Source of the DNA: Apium graveolens
Taxonomy: Eukaryota > Streptophyta > Magnoliopsida > Apiales > Apiaceae
Length of the DNA stretch: 64,000 nt
NCBI RefSeq assembly: GCF_009905375.1
Contig: NC_133649.1
Location: 233,761,701 to 233,825,700 of the forward strand
Direction: 5' to 3'
In this document: one piece after another, positions 34,549 through 46,330 of the stretch
Position numbering within the stretch: position 1 is the stretch's first letter
Layout: the number at the start of each line of letters is the position of its first letter
Program-made: the position numbers and the translations under genes
Notes under the pieces: model-generated
Seen by the model: only the letters and a program-made list of their open reading frames with translations
Told to the model about the DNA's origin: nothing
The model's database searches: none

Positions 34549-36715
34549 TCACTCTCTCTCTCGGCTATTCTCTCTCGGCTCTCTTTTCTCTCTTGGTATA
34601 CTACTTGTTCCTTTGATAAATCTCACCAATCCTTCTCAAAATCTCTTGATAAACATAATAGGTCCCATTCTTCTACCCTTTCCCGTAAGTAGGTATTAGA
34701 GTGTGCATTTGTGTATATCCACTTGCATGCAAGCTCGATATGTGTGTGTGTTTGTTCACGCTTTGATGCGTGTATATGTATGTATATATGTTCTAATATG
34801 TGCTTAAGGAGGTGATTTTATGATTGAAAAATGATTCTTAAAGCTAAATGAGTCTTGCATGTGCCTTGTGTGTGCATTAATCGGAGGTCTCAAGGTTGGA
34901 AACCTCGAAATGAGGCACCACTGAGAAACCACCGCCACCGGTGATGAACTCCGGTGAACTGGTAGTGAGTTGTGCTGTTAAAACTGAACTCTAATTCCAC
35001 AAAAATTGATTTTTGGTGTTTGCATGCTTGGTTTGTTTGAATTTCAAAAAGGGTTATGATTTTTAAAAGTTAAGTTGATAATTGCTTGATAAGAATGAGT
35101 TGTTGAAGTTTAAGTCTATAAATTATGATTTGATTTGAATGACTAGACATATTTAAAGCTAAATTAGACCATGCATGTGTTTATTTGATGTAAAAGCCGC
35201 ATAGGGCTTTGGTTTATTAAGAAGGAATTGATTATAGTTGATAAAAATGATTGTTTGATGATTGTTTGGAAGTGATAAGTTGAATGGAGTGTTTAATGGG
35301 ATTAGGAAGAAGAAATTCGAATATAAATATGAAATTATAAGTTGCCTTGGTTCGAATTTTATTGATAAAGAAAGAAGAATTAAATTGGTGTGTTGTTCTT
35401 GCTTGAATTCATTAGAATTTAGGATTAAACCATGGAAAGATGCTTGCATGCTATGTATGAGATCAAAAATTAAAATGCATGTCGATTGTTCTTAAAAATT
35501 CGAATGATATAGTTATTTTTATGAGAATATTAAGTCGGATTAAGTGAATGTTTGATCGATTATATGTTGCATGGATTTAGTATGAAAATTTGCTTGAATT
35601 TGGGAGATGTTTATAGGAAGGCCGAATGGTTTATAGTAGTTAAAAGGGTCAAATTCTAATTTAAGTGTTTGAATTGATCATGAAGATTAGTTAAGGATTG
35701 TATGTAAGATTTTGCTTGATTTGCTATGTTTGGTTCAAATTAAAGTATAAAAGAAAGGGGATGATTGATTTGTGTTAACTATGGTTGTCGTGTTGGTTTA
35801 AAGATGACTTTAGCGTCGTTATTGTAAGTTTTGTCGTTTGTCTATTCGTATAAGAATATCAAGTATAAAGAGCTATGTGTACTAATATAAAGTATGATTT
35901 GACTTCAAGTTGAGATAAGGATGTTTATAAGTCGATTTTCGAGTATATAAAGGTGTAAAGATTAAGAGTAAAGTATATGACGTGTGATGTGCTATGTGCT
36001 TATGTGTATAAGCTATACTCGTATATTCGAGTCAAGGGTATCATCAAGCTATCGTATTGAGTAATCGTTCCGGGAACCAGAGTTGAGAAACTGAGTAAGA
36101 TTTTGGTTTTATTGTAGATTCGGAGCGTGAGGGCATTCAGGCTAGGAAATGAAAGGGTATACTAGGTGGCAGTAGTTCAACCTTCAGGAAAGTAACCCTC
36201 ATTACTTGTGAGAATAGTTATAGAGAGGTTATTGTTCATACCATGTAGAGTATGGAACTGTTAATGATTTGAGATACCCTGTTTTTGATCTTGATAAACT
36301 GTTATTGATAAGCTTACTGATTCAACCCTTTGGTAACCTGTCCTTTCTGTTCAAGTTATTTGTTAAGCCATGAATTGTATTGAACCCTATAATTACCTTT
36401 ACGAACCCTTTTTAATAATACCTTATTTCTTGATCACCCTATTGATCCTTGAAATAGATATTGATCCTTCTGATTTAAGAACCTTGTTATCCCTGATTCA
36501 GAATCCTTAGAGTTGTTCCTTATTTGTCTTTGAATCACTTCCTTAACTTTGTTTTCTTGAAATTTGACTTAAGAATGAGTTTCGACTCGAAAGAGTCTGA
36601 ATGATTTCATATTCTTGGTAATGATAAAATGAATTTAGAAAAACCTATTTTTTCCAACTCAAGGTTTTCGAAACGAATTCCTGATGGATTGGATTGGGAT
36701 GTAAGAGGCTAGTGG
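34549..36715 (+). mobile_element. Gyp-B LTR, fragment 2 of 3
   Basis: Continues the LTR interrupted at 24267: pyrimidine-rich leader (34549-34620), a splice-donor consensus CCCGTAAGTAGG (GT at 34685), AT-rich body, an acceptor-like TTTTATTGTAG ending at 36117, and text such as GGATGTAAGAGGCTAGTGG. The latter corresponds to the GACGTAAGAGGCTAA region of the Gyp-A LTR (11619). No coding capacity; the open frame near 35260-35495 is accidental. Ends with the AGTGG duplication of the Angela-like insertion. Confidence 0.7.
36711..36715. repeat. Target-site duplication of the Angela-like element (pair at 45705-45709)
   Basis: AGTGG on both sides of the 8.99-kb insertion. Confidence 0.9.
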
Positions 36716-39349
36716 TGAAAGGAATATGTCCTAAGTCCAGTCATGTATGAGGATTTAGGAATAACTTTTATGTAATCTGTTTTGATTTCATTGATATTAA
36801 TAAAAGACTTGTTTTGTTTTTATTACGGGCTTTATCTATTTAAGTGTTTAAATAAGATATACCATAGTTTAGAGTAAAGCCTTTTATGGATTATGATGAG
36901 ATCATAATTTTGAGAACTAAAAAGATGATAACTCTAAACTTAAATAGTTCCTGGTCATAGGATTACTAACTGGTAATTAATAATCCGTAAAGATCGGTAC
37001 ATACTATGCTTGCTTCATTATGAAGGATGTCTGTTCTCATAGACATTTGTGTGGTGACACTATAGCTAGTATGTAGGTGCTTATTATAGAATAAGTTCAC
37101 TGAACATGACTCGCACAGCTGAACAACTGATGGAGTTCACTCACGTGTCAGCAGTTGTTCACCTAGTGATAGTTGTACAAGTATCCTAAGACTTGAGGTC
37201 ATCATAGTCATCTTGTGTACACTGAACTATGCTTTGGTTTAGTTCTTAGTCTCCAGGGACAATTATTAGGGCTCTTCTGGGTATAGGAATTTGTACACGA
37301 AGATAGTGTATGATCAATAAAGGATCTACCCCTTCCAGTGAAGGAAGCGAATGTTCAAGGCTGATCCACTTATTCTAGTTCAGGAATCTCTGGCCAGAGT
37401 GAGTGAAATTAGAAAGGAGTTTCTAATTTGCATAGAACTACGCATAGTAAATGGTAAGCAAGTGATTGAATTAGATAGGCTTGACACGAGATGCATGCCT
37501 TGTATTTAATCAGGACATTGTAGGGTAGAAGGAGTTTATTGTACGGTAACTATTCACTGACAGGTTCTTGGTATTCTAAGCAGTGAATTCATATTATCCG
37601 GATAGTCGCGATATGCTGAGAAGTATCCCTCACGATGTAGAATAAATGTGATTAATTAATTAATCATATTTAATAAATTAGAGAATTTATGTAAATAATG
37701 ATAAAATAAAACACTTTTACACATATAAAATCCAAATAAAAGCATATAAATCGTGAATAAAAATTCGAGGGATCGAATCTAACCTTTTAAAATAATTCGG
37801 AGACAACGATCAGAGATCCTTAGCAGTTGCTCCTCAAGTGTGAAGCACTCCACCGATATCCACCAAGAAAACGATGTTAAGGAGGAGGAAGGAGGTGGAG
37901 AGAATTGGGTTTTCCAAACTTTTTGGGTTTTCGGGTTCGATGTGGGTTAGAATAAAATAGGGTCTATAATAGTGTATTTATAGGCAAAATTTTCAGCTGA
38001 AATTTTCCCATAAATATTATTATTATTATCCCATGTATTATTCTCATTAATAATTAAAACACCTTTTAATCATTAATCCTTTTTCTAAACACTTTAGAAA
38101 TAATTCTCTCTCTTGATTTAATTTCCAAAAATTAAATCCTTTAATTAATAATATTAAGAACTTTTCTTAATTAATTTATAATCAATTAAATCTCATTTAA
38201 TCAATTATTAAATTTGCCAATTAATTATTTATTTCATAAATAAATAATTATTAGCCATTATTAATTAATTCCTCCACCATTAAATCATTCTCTTTTTATT
38301 GTGTGACCCTGTAGGTTCAATATTAAGCCGGTAGTAGAAATAAATAATAATAAAATTATTTTATCATTATTTATATAAATTCTCTAATTTATTAAATATG
38401 ATTAATTAATTAATCATATTTATTCTACATCGTGAGGGATACTTCTCAGCATATCGCGACTATCCGGATAATATGAATTCACTGCTTAGAATACCAAGAA
38501 CCTGTCAGTGAATAGTTACCGTACAATAAACTCCTTCTACCCTACAATGTCCTGATTAAATACAAGGCATGGATCTCGTGTCAAGCCTATCTAATTCAAT
38601 CACTTGCTTACCATTTACTATGCGTAGTTCTATGCAAATTAGAAACTCCTTTCTAATTTCACTCACTCTGGCCAGAGATTCCTGAACTAGCATAAGTGGA
38701 TCAGCCTTGAACATTCGCTTCCTTCACTGGAAGGGGTAGATCCTTTATTGATCATACACTATCTTCATGTACAAATTCCTATACCCAGAAGAGCCCTAAT
38801 AATTGTCCCTGGAGACTAAGAACTAAACCAAAGCATAGTTCCGTGTACACAAGATGACTATGATGACCTCAAGTCTAAGGATACTTGTACAACTATCACT
38901 AGGTGAACAACTGCTGACACGTGAGTGAACTCCATCAGTTGTTCAGCTGTGCGAGTCATGTTCAGTGAACTTATTCTATAATAAGCACCTACATACTAGC
39001 TATAGTGTCACCACATAAATGTCTATGAGAACAGACATCCTTCATAATGAAGCAAGCATAGTATGTACCGATCTTTGCGGATTATTAATTCCCAGTTAGT
39101 AATCCTATGACCAGGAACTATTTAAGTTTAGAGTTATCATCTTTTTAGGTCTCAAACTTATGATCTCATCATAATCCATAAAAGGCTTTACTCTAAACTA
39201 TGGTATATCTTATTTAAACACTTAAATAGATAAAGCCCGTAATAAAAATAAAACAAGTCTTTTATTAATATCAATGAAATCAAAACAGATTACATAAAAG
39301 TTATTCCTAAATCCTCATACATGATTGGACTTAGGACATATTCCTTTCA
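36716..39349. repeat. Palindromic 3' LTR: 994-bp inverted arms, 646-bp loop
   Basis: 36716-37709 is the reverse complement of 38356-39349, with only scattered differences. The loop (37710-38355) holds the rest of the LTR. The right-hand part 37707-39349 equals the 5' LTR at 44062-45704, except that the first 29-30 bp of the + reading (the U5 end) are missing. The switch point has the 3-bp overlap TAA (37707-37709). It lies inside one insertion, since the outer flanks are an exact target duplication. Confidence 0.88.
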
Positions 39350-39361
39350 ATCTCCCACTTG
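39350..39361 (-). promoter_or_regulatory. Polypurine tract of the Angela-like element
   Basis: Minus-strand CAAGTGGGAGAT directly before the U3 start TGAAAGG. It confirms that the LTR at 37707-39349 is the 3' LTR of a minus-strand element. Confidence 0.8.
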
Positions 39362-41190
39362 TACTAAAGCCAATCACTCTGGTATCTAATACCCATCTTG
39401 TCTTTATGACGATCAAAGTGACTTTCATAAAGTAGCTTTGTGAGTGGGTCTGCTATGTTGTTATGTGTGTCAACTCTAATTCAATACAATACAAGGAATG
39501 TTACCGCGCTCCCACTAACCCTTTTGTAGACGCATGGTTCATCTACGTTTTTGATAAAATCAAACTCTTTGATTGTCTCATCAAAACAAATGTTCCATCT
39601 TTCGAGAAGCTTGCTTTAAACCACATATGGTTCGCAGCAGCTTACACACTAGGTTTTCATTTCGCTCGGAAAGAAAACCATCTGGCTATTTGCCAGATCT
39701 CATAGTCGTAGTAAGCAGCATTCGCAAGCAAAATCCGAACTAATTTTAACAGGGCTACAGGTAAAAGGTTTCATCAAAGTCAATCCATTGCCTTTGTTTG
39801 AATTCTTTTGCCACAAGCCTGGCCTTAAAGGTCTCCACCTGGCCATCTGCTCTAATCATTCTTTTGTATCCCGTATACATAGATTTCTTTCCGGATTTCA
39901 TGGCACTATGCCATTTCTCTGAGTCAACACTACTCATAGCCTCATTATAGGTCACAGGGTCGTCATCATCAATGATCGACAACTCATTGTCATTCTCAAT
40001 GACAAGGCCATAATACCTCTCAGGTTGGCGAGACACTCTCCCTGATCTATGAATGGGCTGTTCCACAAAAGGTTGTTCAGTCAGAACAGGTGTTTCCACT
40101 TGATCCGTAGTAGTTTGTGCTTCTTGAACTTCATCAAGTTCAATTTTGCTCCCACTGTTTCCTTCAAGGATAAACTCCTTTTCCAAGAAGGTAGCATGTC
40201 TGGATACAAACACCCGATGATCGGTGTAAAAGTAATACCCTAAAGTCTCTTTAGGATATCCCACAAAACTACATTTTACGGATCGATATTCCAGCTTATT
40301 TGGGTCAACTTACTTGACATAAGCTGGACATCCCCAAATCTTAACGTGTTTAAGACTCGGTTTCCTTTATTTCCATATCTCATACGGAGTTTGAGGAACA
40401 GATTTGGAGAGCACCTTATTCAGTAAATATGCTGAGGTTTCCAATGCATAACCCCATAGGAATACTGGAAGATTTGCATAGCTCATCATGGACCGAACTA
40501 TGTCTAACAAAGTTCGATTTCTCCTTTCAGATACCAATCTGGAGGAGTCCACTGGGAGACTATACCATTTATTTTGAGATAATCTAGAAACACTCCATTA
40601 AAGTATTCACCACCTCGATCTAATCGAAGAATTATAATACTATGTTTGGTTTATTTCTCCACTTCATACTTATACTCTTTGAACTTTTCAAAGGCTTCAG
40701 ACTTGTGTTTCATCAAACACATATCCGAATCTAGATCTATTATCCATGAAAGTAATGAAGTATGAAAATCCACCCATGGCTTGCGTAGACATTGGTCCAC
40801 ATACATCTGTGTGTACCATTCCTAGCAAATTTGCAGTCCTCTCTCCATGTCTACTAAATGGAGACTGCAGTGCCACAATGAAGTGAGATTTTCATCATCC
40901 CTTTTCTTTTATTAGTTTGTTCAATCTGAAGTAAATTATGTCACATTTATACAGACCATTATTTAAAGCACCACGTCCATAAAGAATATTATCTCTAAGA
41001 ATAGAACATTCATTATTCTCAATAATAAATGAAAATCCAGCCAAGTCTAACATGGGAATAATATTCCTCACAATCGAGGGAACAAAATAACAATTATTTC
41101 AAACAATAGTCTTGCCCGTAGGCCTATGTAAATGAAATGATTCTACATCTTCAGCAGCAACTCTTGCTCCATTTCCATCAGTAGAATCAC
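39362..41190 (-). pseudogene. pol: Angela-like pol, integrase and RT fragments only
   Basis: From N to C (descending coordinates): pre-integrase and integrase core fragments (40600-40900; VHTDVCGPM-like), an integrase piece 40367-40552 ([21 protein letters not shown]...TPYEIWK), and a C-terminal integrase/linker/RT-start piece 39755-40264. The last includes GYPKETLGYYFY, RSGRVSRQPERY, a GYKR...FKARLVAK block and a FDETF motif. Next comes a short RT stretch (about 39530-39700; LKQASRK) fused to the extreme C terminus (about 39380-39480; N-I-A-D-P-L-T-K-like). The RT catalytic region and RNase H are deleted between these pieces. Many stops. Confidence 0.75.
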
Positions 41191-41209
41191 CTCCTCTTCC
41201 TCAAGAGTC

Positions 41210-42141
41210 CTACTTCTCCTTGGTCCCTGCAATAATTGCAGATTTGAGAACCACAGGCGGTATCGAATACCCAAGTAGAAATGACATATTCACTTCTATC
41301 ATGAACATACCTGAATCAGAAGCGGTAGTCTCACTACCCTTCTTCTTCAATTCTGTAAGGTAAACCTTGCAGTTCCTCTTCCAGTGCCCCACCTTGTTAC
41401 AACGAAAGCAAACAACTTTGCTCTTGGGGTCTTCAGCTTTTGGTGGAACCGGCATTTTCTCATCTACTTTCTTCTTCTTGGAAGGGTTCCTCTTCCTTTT
41501 CTTAGGATTGGAACCTTCACCAATTAGAAGAATAGAACTCTTCTTAGGGGGAAAATTTGATTCCGCAGTCTTCAACATCTTGTGGAGTTCAGGCAGGCTG
41601 ACATCCAACTTATTCATGTGAAAGTTCACAACAAACTGTGAGAACGAACTCGGAAGCGATTGCAAGACCAGGTCTTGGCTCAGCTCCCCATCCATGACAA
41701 AACCAAGTTGTCCAAGATGTTCAATCAAATTGATCATCTTGAGTACATGGTCATTCACAGATGATCCCTCAGACATCCTAAACCGAACAACTCCTTCGAT
41801 ATCTTATATCGAGCTATCCTCCCTGCCACATCATACAACTCTTGTAGATGCATGAGGATAGTGTGAGCATCCATATGCTTATGTTGCTTCTGTAGCTCAA
41901 TGTTCATGGAAGCTAGCATGATGCATTGAGCAACATTTGCATCATCTATCCACTTACGATACACAACATGTTCATCATTATGTGCATCACTAGCAGGTTC
42001 AGTAGGCTTAGGTGAGTCAATCACGTATTCCAGCTTCTCAATCCTGAGAACAATTCTCAAGTTTCGAAGCCAGTCAGCATAATTAGGACCAGTCAATTTG
42101 TGAGCATCTAGTATGCTCCTGAGTGATAGTGCAGAAGACAT
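41210..42141 (-). pseudogene. gag: Angela-like gag, one frameshift
   Basis: Start MSSALSLRSILDAHKLTGPNY at 42141-42139; upstream in-frame codons lack family pattern. The N-terminal part (42141-41755) has the L.G.NY.DWLRNLRIVLR capsid motif of Angela/Tork elements. A frameshift near 41780 moves the frame. The second part (41776-41210) contains LPSSFSQFVVNFHMNK, a Lys-rich segment and the CCHC knuckle C-F-R-C-N-K-V-G-H-W-K-R-N-C near 41370-41410. It would package element RNA if repaired by nature; here it is broken. Confidence 0.85.
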
Positions 42142-42344
42142 AACGTACAAAGTAAATCTGTAAATGATAAACACATAACAACACTTAGCAAATATTCGAT
42201 TTCATTTCAAAACACTATATGAATCGAGTCTTTATTCATAAGTGGCTCCCACTAATTTTCCTAATTTATTCAACCCCCTACGTGAAAAATTAAGCATTCA
42301 TAATGCTAGTGGGAATAGGGATCCTACATTCCATTACACGACCC

Positions 42345-42646
42345 CGGCTGAAGCACGAACCACCATGTAATGTTCAATAGGCAAACAACTCTTGTCAATT
42401 ACATCTCATGTTATTCCCTAATCAAACTTTAGCCTCTTGAATAATTGAGTCTCGGCTGTAACACGACAAACTCAATATTCTAAGTCAAGTCTAACCCAAC
42501 ATTCCGTACAGTTGAATCAGTCCCCAAAGGCCCACGGCTGTAGCACGTACCGACCTTTAGATTCTTATTCAATGTACACATCTCTATGTAATAGACAAGT
42601 ATTTCTTATTTCGAAATCAAAGCCCCCGGCTGTAGCACAAACCGAC
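42345..42646 (-). repeat. Four dispersed CGGCTGTAGCACG-type repeats in the leader
   Basis: Variants of CGGCTGTAGCACGAACCGAC (+ reading) at 42345, 42453, 42535 and 42627, spaced about 82-108 bp in an otherwise unique leader. The spacing and conserved core suggest an RNA-level element such as a packaging or dimerisation signal; that is inference. Confidence 0.7.
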
Positions 42647-43408
42647 AACGATTCAAAAATAAGAACTACTTTCTATCATGTTGGAAGGCTATGACCGACA
42701 CAAGCCCGTTGTATCATTGGCCAATTACTACTTGATATTATTTAATTTTAGAGAGATTATATTACGTTACAATCATAATCATATTATAAAGAAATTCTTC
42801 CTTTTAAATTAAATATTTCAAATCAATAATCAATAATCAGATGATTCCCAGATCAGGTGGAGCATTGTCAAGAGGCGTCACTTAATAACCCTTTCTTACA
42901 GATAGAAATCTGTTGTTGACAGAATCATCCTTTCTCTCATATCGAAAATTCATATTCAATTACATGTTTCATAAACACAAGAATCTCATGATTGTATTCA
43001 TAATATTGTTCTTAAGGTTATGAAATAATTTCACTATACTAGGTTGTCTAACAAACGCCTTATGTTCATTTAAGTTCACCTAAATCTAACATCGCATGAT
43101 AAACTAAGTATATATCACATATATAAACATGAATAAACATCAAGATAGGCATGTTACATCATCTAGCACATTAGAACAAGCAATATACATCTCTATGTAT
43201 CACAAGAAGCATTTAAAATCAATTCAAACGATCAAAAACAGCTTTAAAACACTTCATGGAAATATAAACATTTCAAAACTTTTATATAAACTAAAATTAA
43301 TCACTCCATTAGATCCGTCTCGGAAAAACGAATCCAACGGTATATTGCATGCCCAAAACGGAGTTACGAAACTCCCAGAAAATCAATTTTAATATGGACA
43401 ATCGGGCT

Positions 43409-43545
43409 GTAACGCATTACAGGAACGCGTTACTAGACCTGTAACGCATTCTGGTGATGCGTTACATCCCTTTTAAGCCATTAAAGGGTGTAACGCATTC
43501 CGTGAATGCGCCACATGTGTGTAACGCATTCCCGGAATGCGTTAC
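43409..43545. repeat. Four 25-bp palindromes GTAACGCATTC-N-GAATGCGTTAC
   Basis: Units at 43409-43433, 43441-43465, 43490-43514 and 43521-43545. The last is nearly a perfect palindrome (GTAACGCATT CCCGG AATGCGTTAC); the others have 2-5 mismatches. Each could form a hairpin in the leader RNA. Confidence 0.8.
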
Positions 43546-44019
43546 ACCCCTATTTTTTTATTTTTTATTTTTTTTTGTTTTTCAGCAGCCGACGGAATTC
43601 TTTCTCGGAAACCGCGCCGCACCTGACATCTGACCTGTGCTTTTCTGTCTCCGTGCAATTCACAGCAGCAGCAGATAACAGCATAAGCAGACAAGCAACA
43701 GAGATGTGCAGATGTACAGATATATACAAACATATATATACTTTATATACATATATTTATACTAATTTAATTACGAATTTAATTACAAGAACTTCAAAAA
43801 TTCATAATAAAAAATCTATACATCCTAAAATTATAAAAAAAATACCCAGACGATCTACAACACTTGTAGAACCCAGATCAACATTCAAAATTATTCTGAG
43901 AAACGATTTCTCATCAGACAAAATTAATCCATGATATAACTTGTAAAAATCATAATTAATTCATACAAGCATATAAAATTCTGAAATTTTTACCACAGAT
44001 CTATATGCATACAACCTAT

Positions 44020-44031
44020 GCTCTGATACCA
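44020..44031 (-). promoter_or_regulatory. Primer-binding site of the Angela-like element
   Basis: Minus-strand TGGTATCAGAGC one base after the 5' LTR end (44033). Confidence 0.9.
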
Positions 44032-44032
44032 T

Positions 44033-45704
44033 TGTAGGATTTTTAACGCAGCGGGGTCATGGTAAAACACTTTTACACATACAAAATCCAAATAAAAGCA
44101 TATAAATCTTGAATAAAAATTCGAGGGATCGAATCTAACCTTTTAAAATAATTCGGAGACAACGATCAGAGATCCTTAGCACTTGCTCCTCAAGTGTGAA
44201 GCACTCCACCGGTATCCACCAAGAAAACGATGTTAAGGAGGAGGAAGGAGGTGGAGAGAATTGGGTTTTCCAAACTTTTTGGGTTTTCGGGTTCGATGTG
44301 GGTTAGAATAAAATAGGGTCTATAATAGAGTATTTATAGGCAAAATTTTCAGCTGAAATTTTCCCATAAATATTATTATTATTATCCCATGTATTATTCT
44401 CATTAATAATTAAAACACCTTTTAATCATTAATCCTTTTTCTAAACACTTTAGAAATAATTCTCTCTCTTGATTTAATTTTCAAAAATTAAATCCTTTAA
44501 TTAATAATATTAAGAACTTTTCTTAATTAATTTATAATCAATTAAATCTCATTTAATCAATTATTAAATTTGCCAATTAATTATTTATTTCATAAATAAA
44601 TAATTATTAGCCATTATTAATTAATTCGTCCACCATTAAATCATTCTCTTTTTATGGTGTGACCCTGTAGGTTCAATATTAAGCCGGTAGTAGAAATAAA
44701 TAATAATAAAACTATTTTATCATTATTTATATAAATTCTCTAATTTATTAAATATGATTAATTAATTAATCACATTTATTCTACATCGTGAGGGATACTT
44801 CTCAGCATATCGCGACTATCCGGATAATATGAATTCACTGCTTAGAATACCAAGAACCTGTCAGTGAATAGTTACCGTACAATAAACTCCTTCACCCTAC
44901 AATGTCCTGATTAAATACAAGGCATGGATCTCGTGTCAAGCCTATCTAATTCAATCACTTGCGTACCATTTACTATGCGTAGTTCTATGCAAATTAGAAA
45001 CTCCTTTCTAATTTCACTCACTCTGGCCAGAGATTCCTGAACTAGCATAAGTGGATCAGCCTTGAACATTCGCTTCCTTCACTGGAAGGGGTAGATCCTT
45101 TATTGATCATACACTATCTTCGTGTACAAATTCCTATACCCAGAAGAGCCCTAATAATTGTCCCTGGAGACTAAGAACTAAACTAAAGCATAGTTCAGTG
45201 TATACAAGATGACTATGATGACCTCAAGTCTAAGGATACTTGTACAACTATCACTAGGTGAACAACTGCTGACACGTGAGTGAACTCCATCAGTTGTTCA
45301 GCTGTGCGAGTCATGTTCAGTGAACTTATTCTATAATAAGCACCTACATACTAGCTATAGTGTCACCACACAAATGTCTATGAGAACAGACATCCTTCAT
45401 AATGAAGCAAGCATAGTATGTACCGATCTTTGCGGATTATTAATTACCAGTTAGTAATCCTATGACCAGGAACTATTTAAGTTTAGAGTTATCATCTTTT
45501 TAGGTCTCAAAATTATGATCTCATCATAATCCATAAAAGGCTTTACTCTAAACTATGGTATATCTTATTTAAACACTTAAATAGATAAAGCCCGTAATAA
45601 AAACAAAACAAGTCTTTTATTAATATCAATGAAATCAAAACAGATTACATAAAAGTTATTCCTAAATCCTCATACATGATTGGGCTTAGGACATATTCCT
45701 TTCA
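44033..45704 (-). repeat. Angela-like 5' LTR (1672 bp)
   Basis: On the minus strand it begins TGAAAGGAATATGTCC and ends AAAATCCTACA. This is the complete LTR; it shows which 29-30 bp are missing from the 3' copy. Confidence 0.92.
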
Positions 45705-45709
45705 AGTGG

Positions 45710-46330
45710 GACTAGTCGAGTCATGGTAAGAGGCTAGCGGGGCTAGTCCAATTTAAGTCTGAAATTATGCCGATTGGTACCTTAAAGACCAGATGGAGGT
45801 CGGTACGGGCTGATCACCCGTATTATAATGAAATGGAAAGATAAAGTGATCCAATCAAGGGTTCTATATTGATTATTTAAAATGGAACTTAAACATCCTG
45901 TTCAGTAATTGATTCTTGAAAATGAAAATTGTTTATATCGCTTTGAAAAGAGTTGATTGTGATATTGTGAAGCTTAAAGCTCATGAACCCTGATCTTAAT
46001 TTGTTGATCATATAATTGGTTTCATATAGTGAAATATTATTTCTTTCCTTTCTGAAAGATCTGTTTTGATCCTTTAGAGATTTGTGATGAATGTCGGCTT
46101 TCACCCTACTTTGAGCCTTGTTCCTTGAAAGCCCCACATTTTTGTCCTTCATAACCCTTCCTTAACCCAAAAGATGGAAATCTGCCACCTAGAACAAATA
46201 AACTAGAATGCCCTGAGATTGGTAAAGTATATTGTGGATTTCATATCGTAGAACTGCTTTATAGTTACTTGCTGAGTTTTATACTCATATGTTTTGTTTT
46301 AATCTAACCATGGTAGTTAAGCAAGAAGAT
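45710..46330 (+). mobile_element. Gyp-B LTR, fragment 3 of 3, cut by SIRE-B
   Basis: Resumes right after the AGTGG duplication with GACTAGTCGAGTCATGG and ends near the LTR 3' region (TTGCTGAGTTTTATACTCA, corresponding to 12027-12050 of Gyp-A). SIRE-B starts at 46331. The LTR end, primer site and body of Gyp-B are not found on the other side of SIRE-B. Confidence 0.65.

Larger units (their letters stand above)
42142..44019 (-). other. Untranslated leader of the Angela-like element
   Basis: 1.88 kb between primer site and gag. It holds two clusters of short repeats, described separately (42345-42646 and 43409-43545). The + strand open frame at 43506-43934 crosses them and looks accidental. Confidence 0.7.
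36716..45704 (-). mobile_element. Angela/Tork-like Ty1-copia element with a palindromic 3' end
   Basis: An 8.99-kb minus-strand element flanked by AGTGG. In its own direction: 5' LTR 45704-44033, tRNA-Met primer site, 1.85-kb leader, gag, broken integrase/RT, PPT, 3' LTR 39349-37707 and then an inverted copy of the U3 half (37709-36716). The outer sequence at both ends is the U3 terminus TGAAAGGAATATG; the U5 terminus (TGTAGGATTTT as seen on +) is present only internally at 44033. pol has lost most of RT and RNase H. Lineage is judged from LTR length (1.67 kb) and the gag pattern. Confidence 0.88.

Noticed and set aside
35262..35495. 77-codon + strand ORF as a host gene
   Set aside because: It lies inside the Gyp-B LTR; the opposite strand is equally open (35159-35449), and there is no domain or codon pattern.
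36716..39349. Long inverted repeat as a DNA transposon or microRNA precursor
   Set aside because: Both arms are identifiable LTR sequence of the element to the right, and the outer TSD belongs to the whole element; the LTR explanation is sufficient.
43409..43545. CRISPR-like repeat array
   Set aside because: The repeats are degenerate palindromes at uneven spacing, inside a plant retroelement leader; no cas genes and a eukaryotic context.
43506..43934. 142-codon + strand ORF in the Angela-like leader
   Set aside because: It runs across the palindromic repeats and an AT-rich leader antisense to the element, with low-complexity translation and no domain; it looks accidental.
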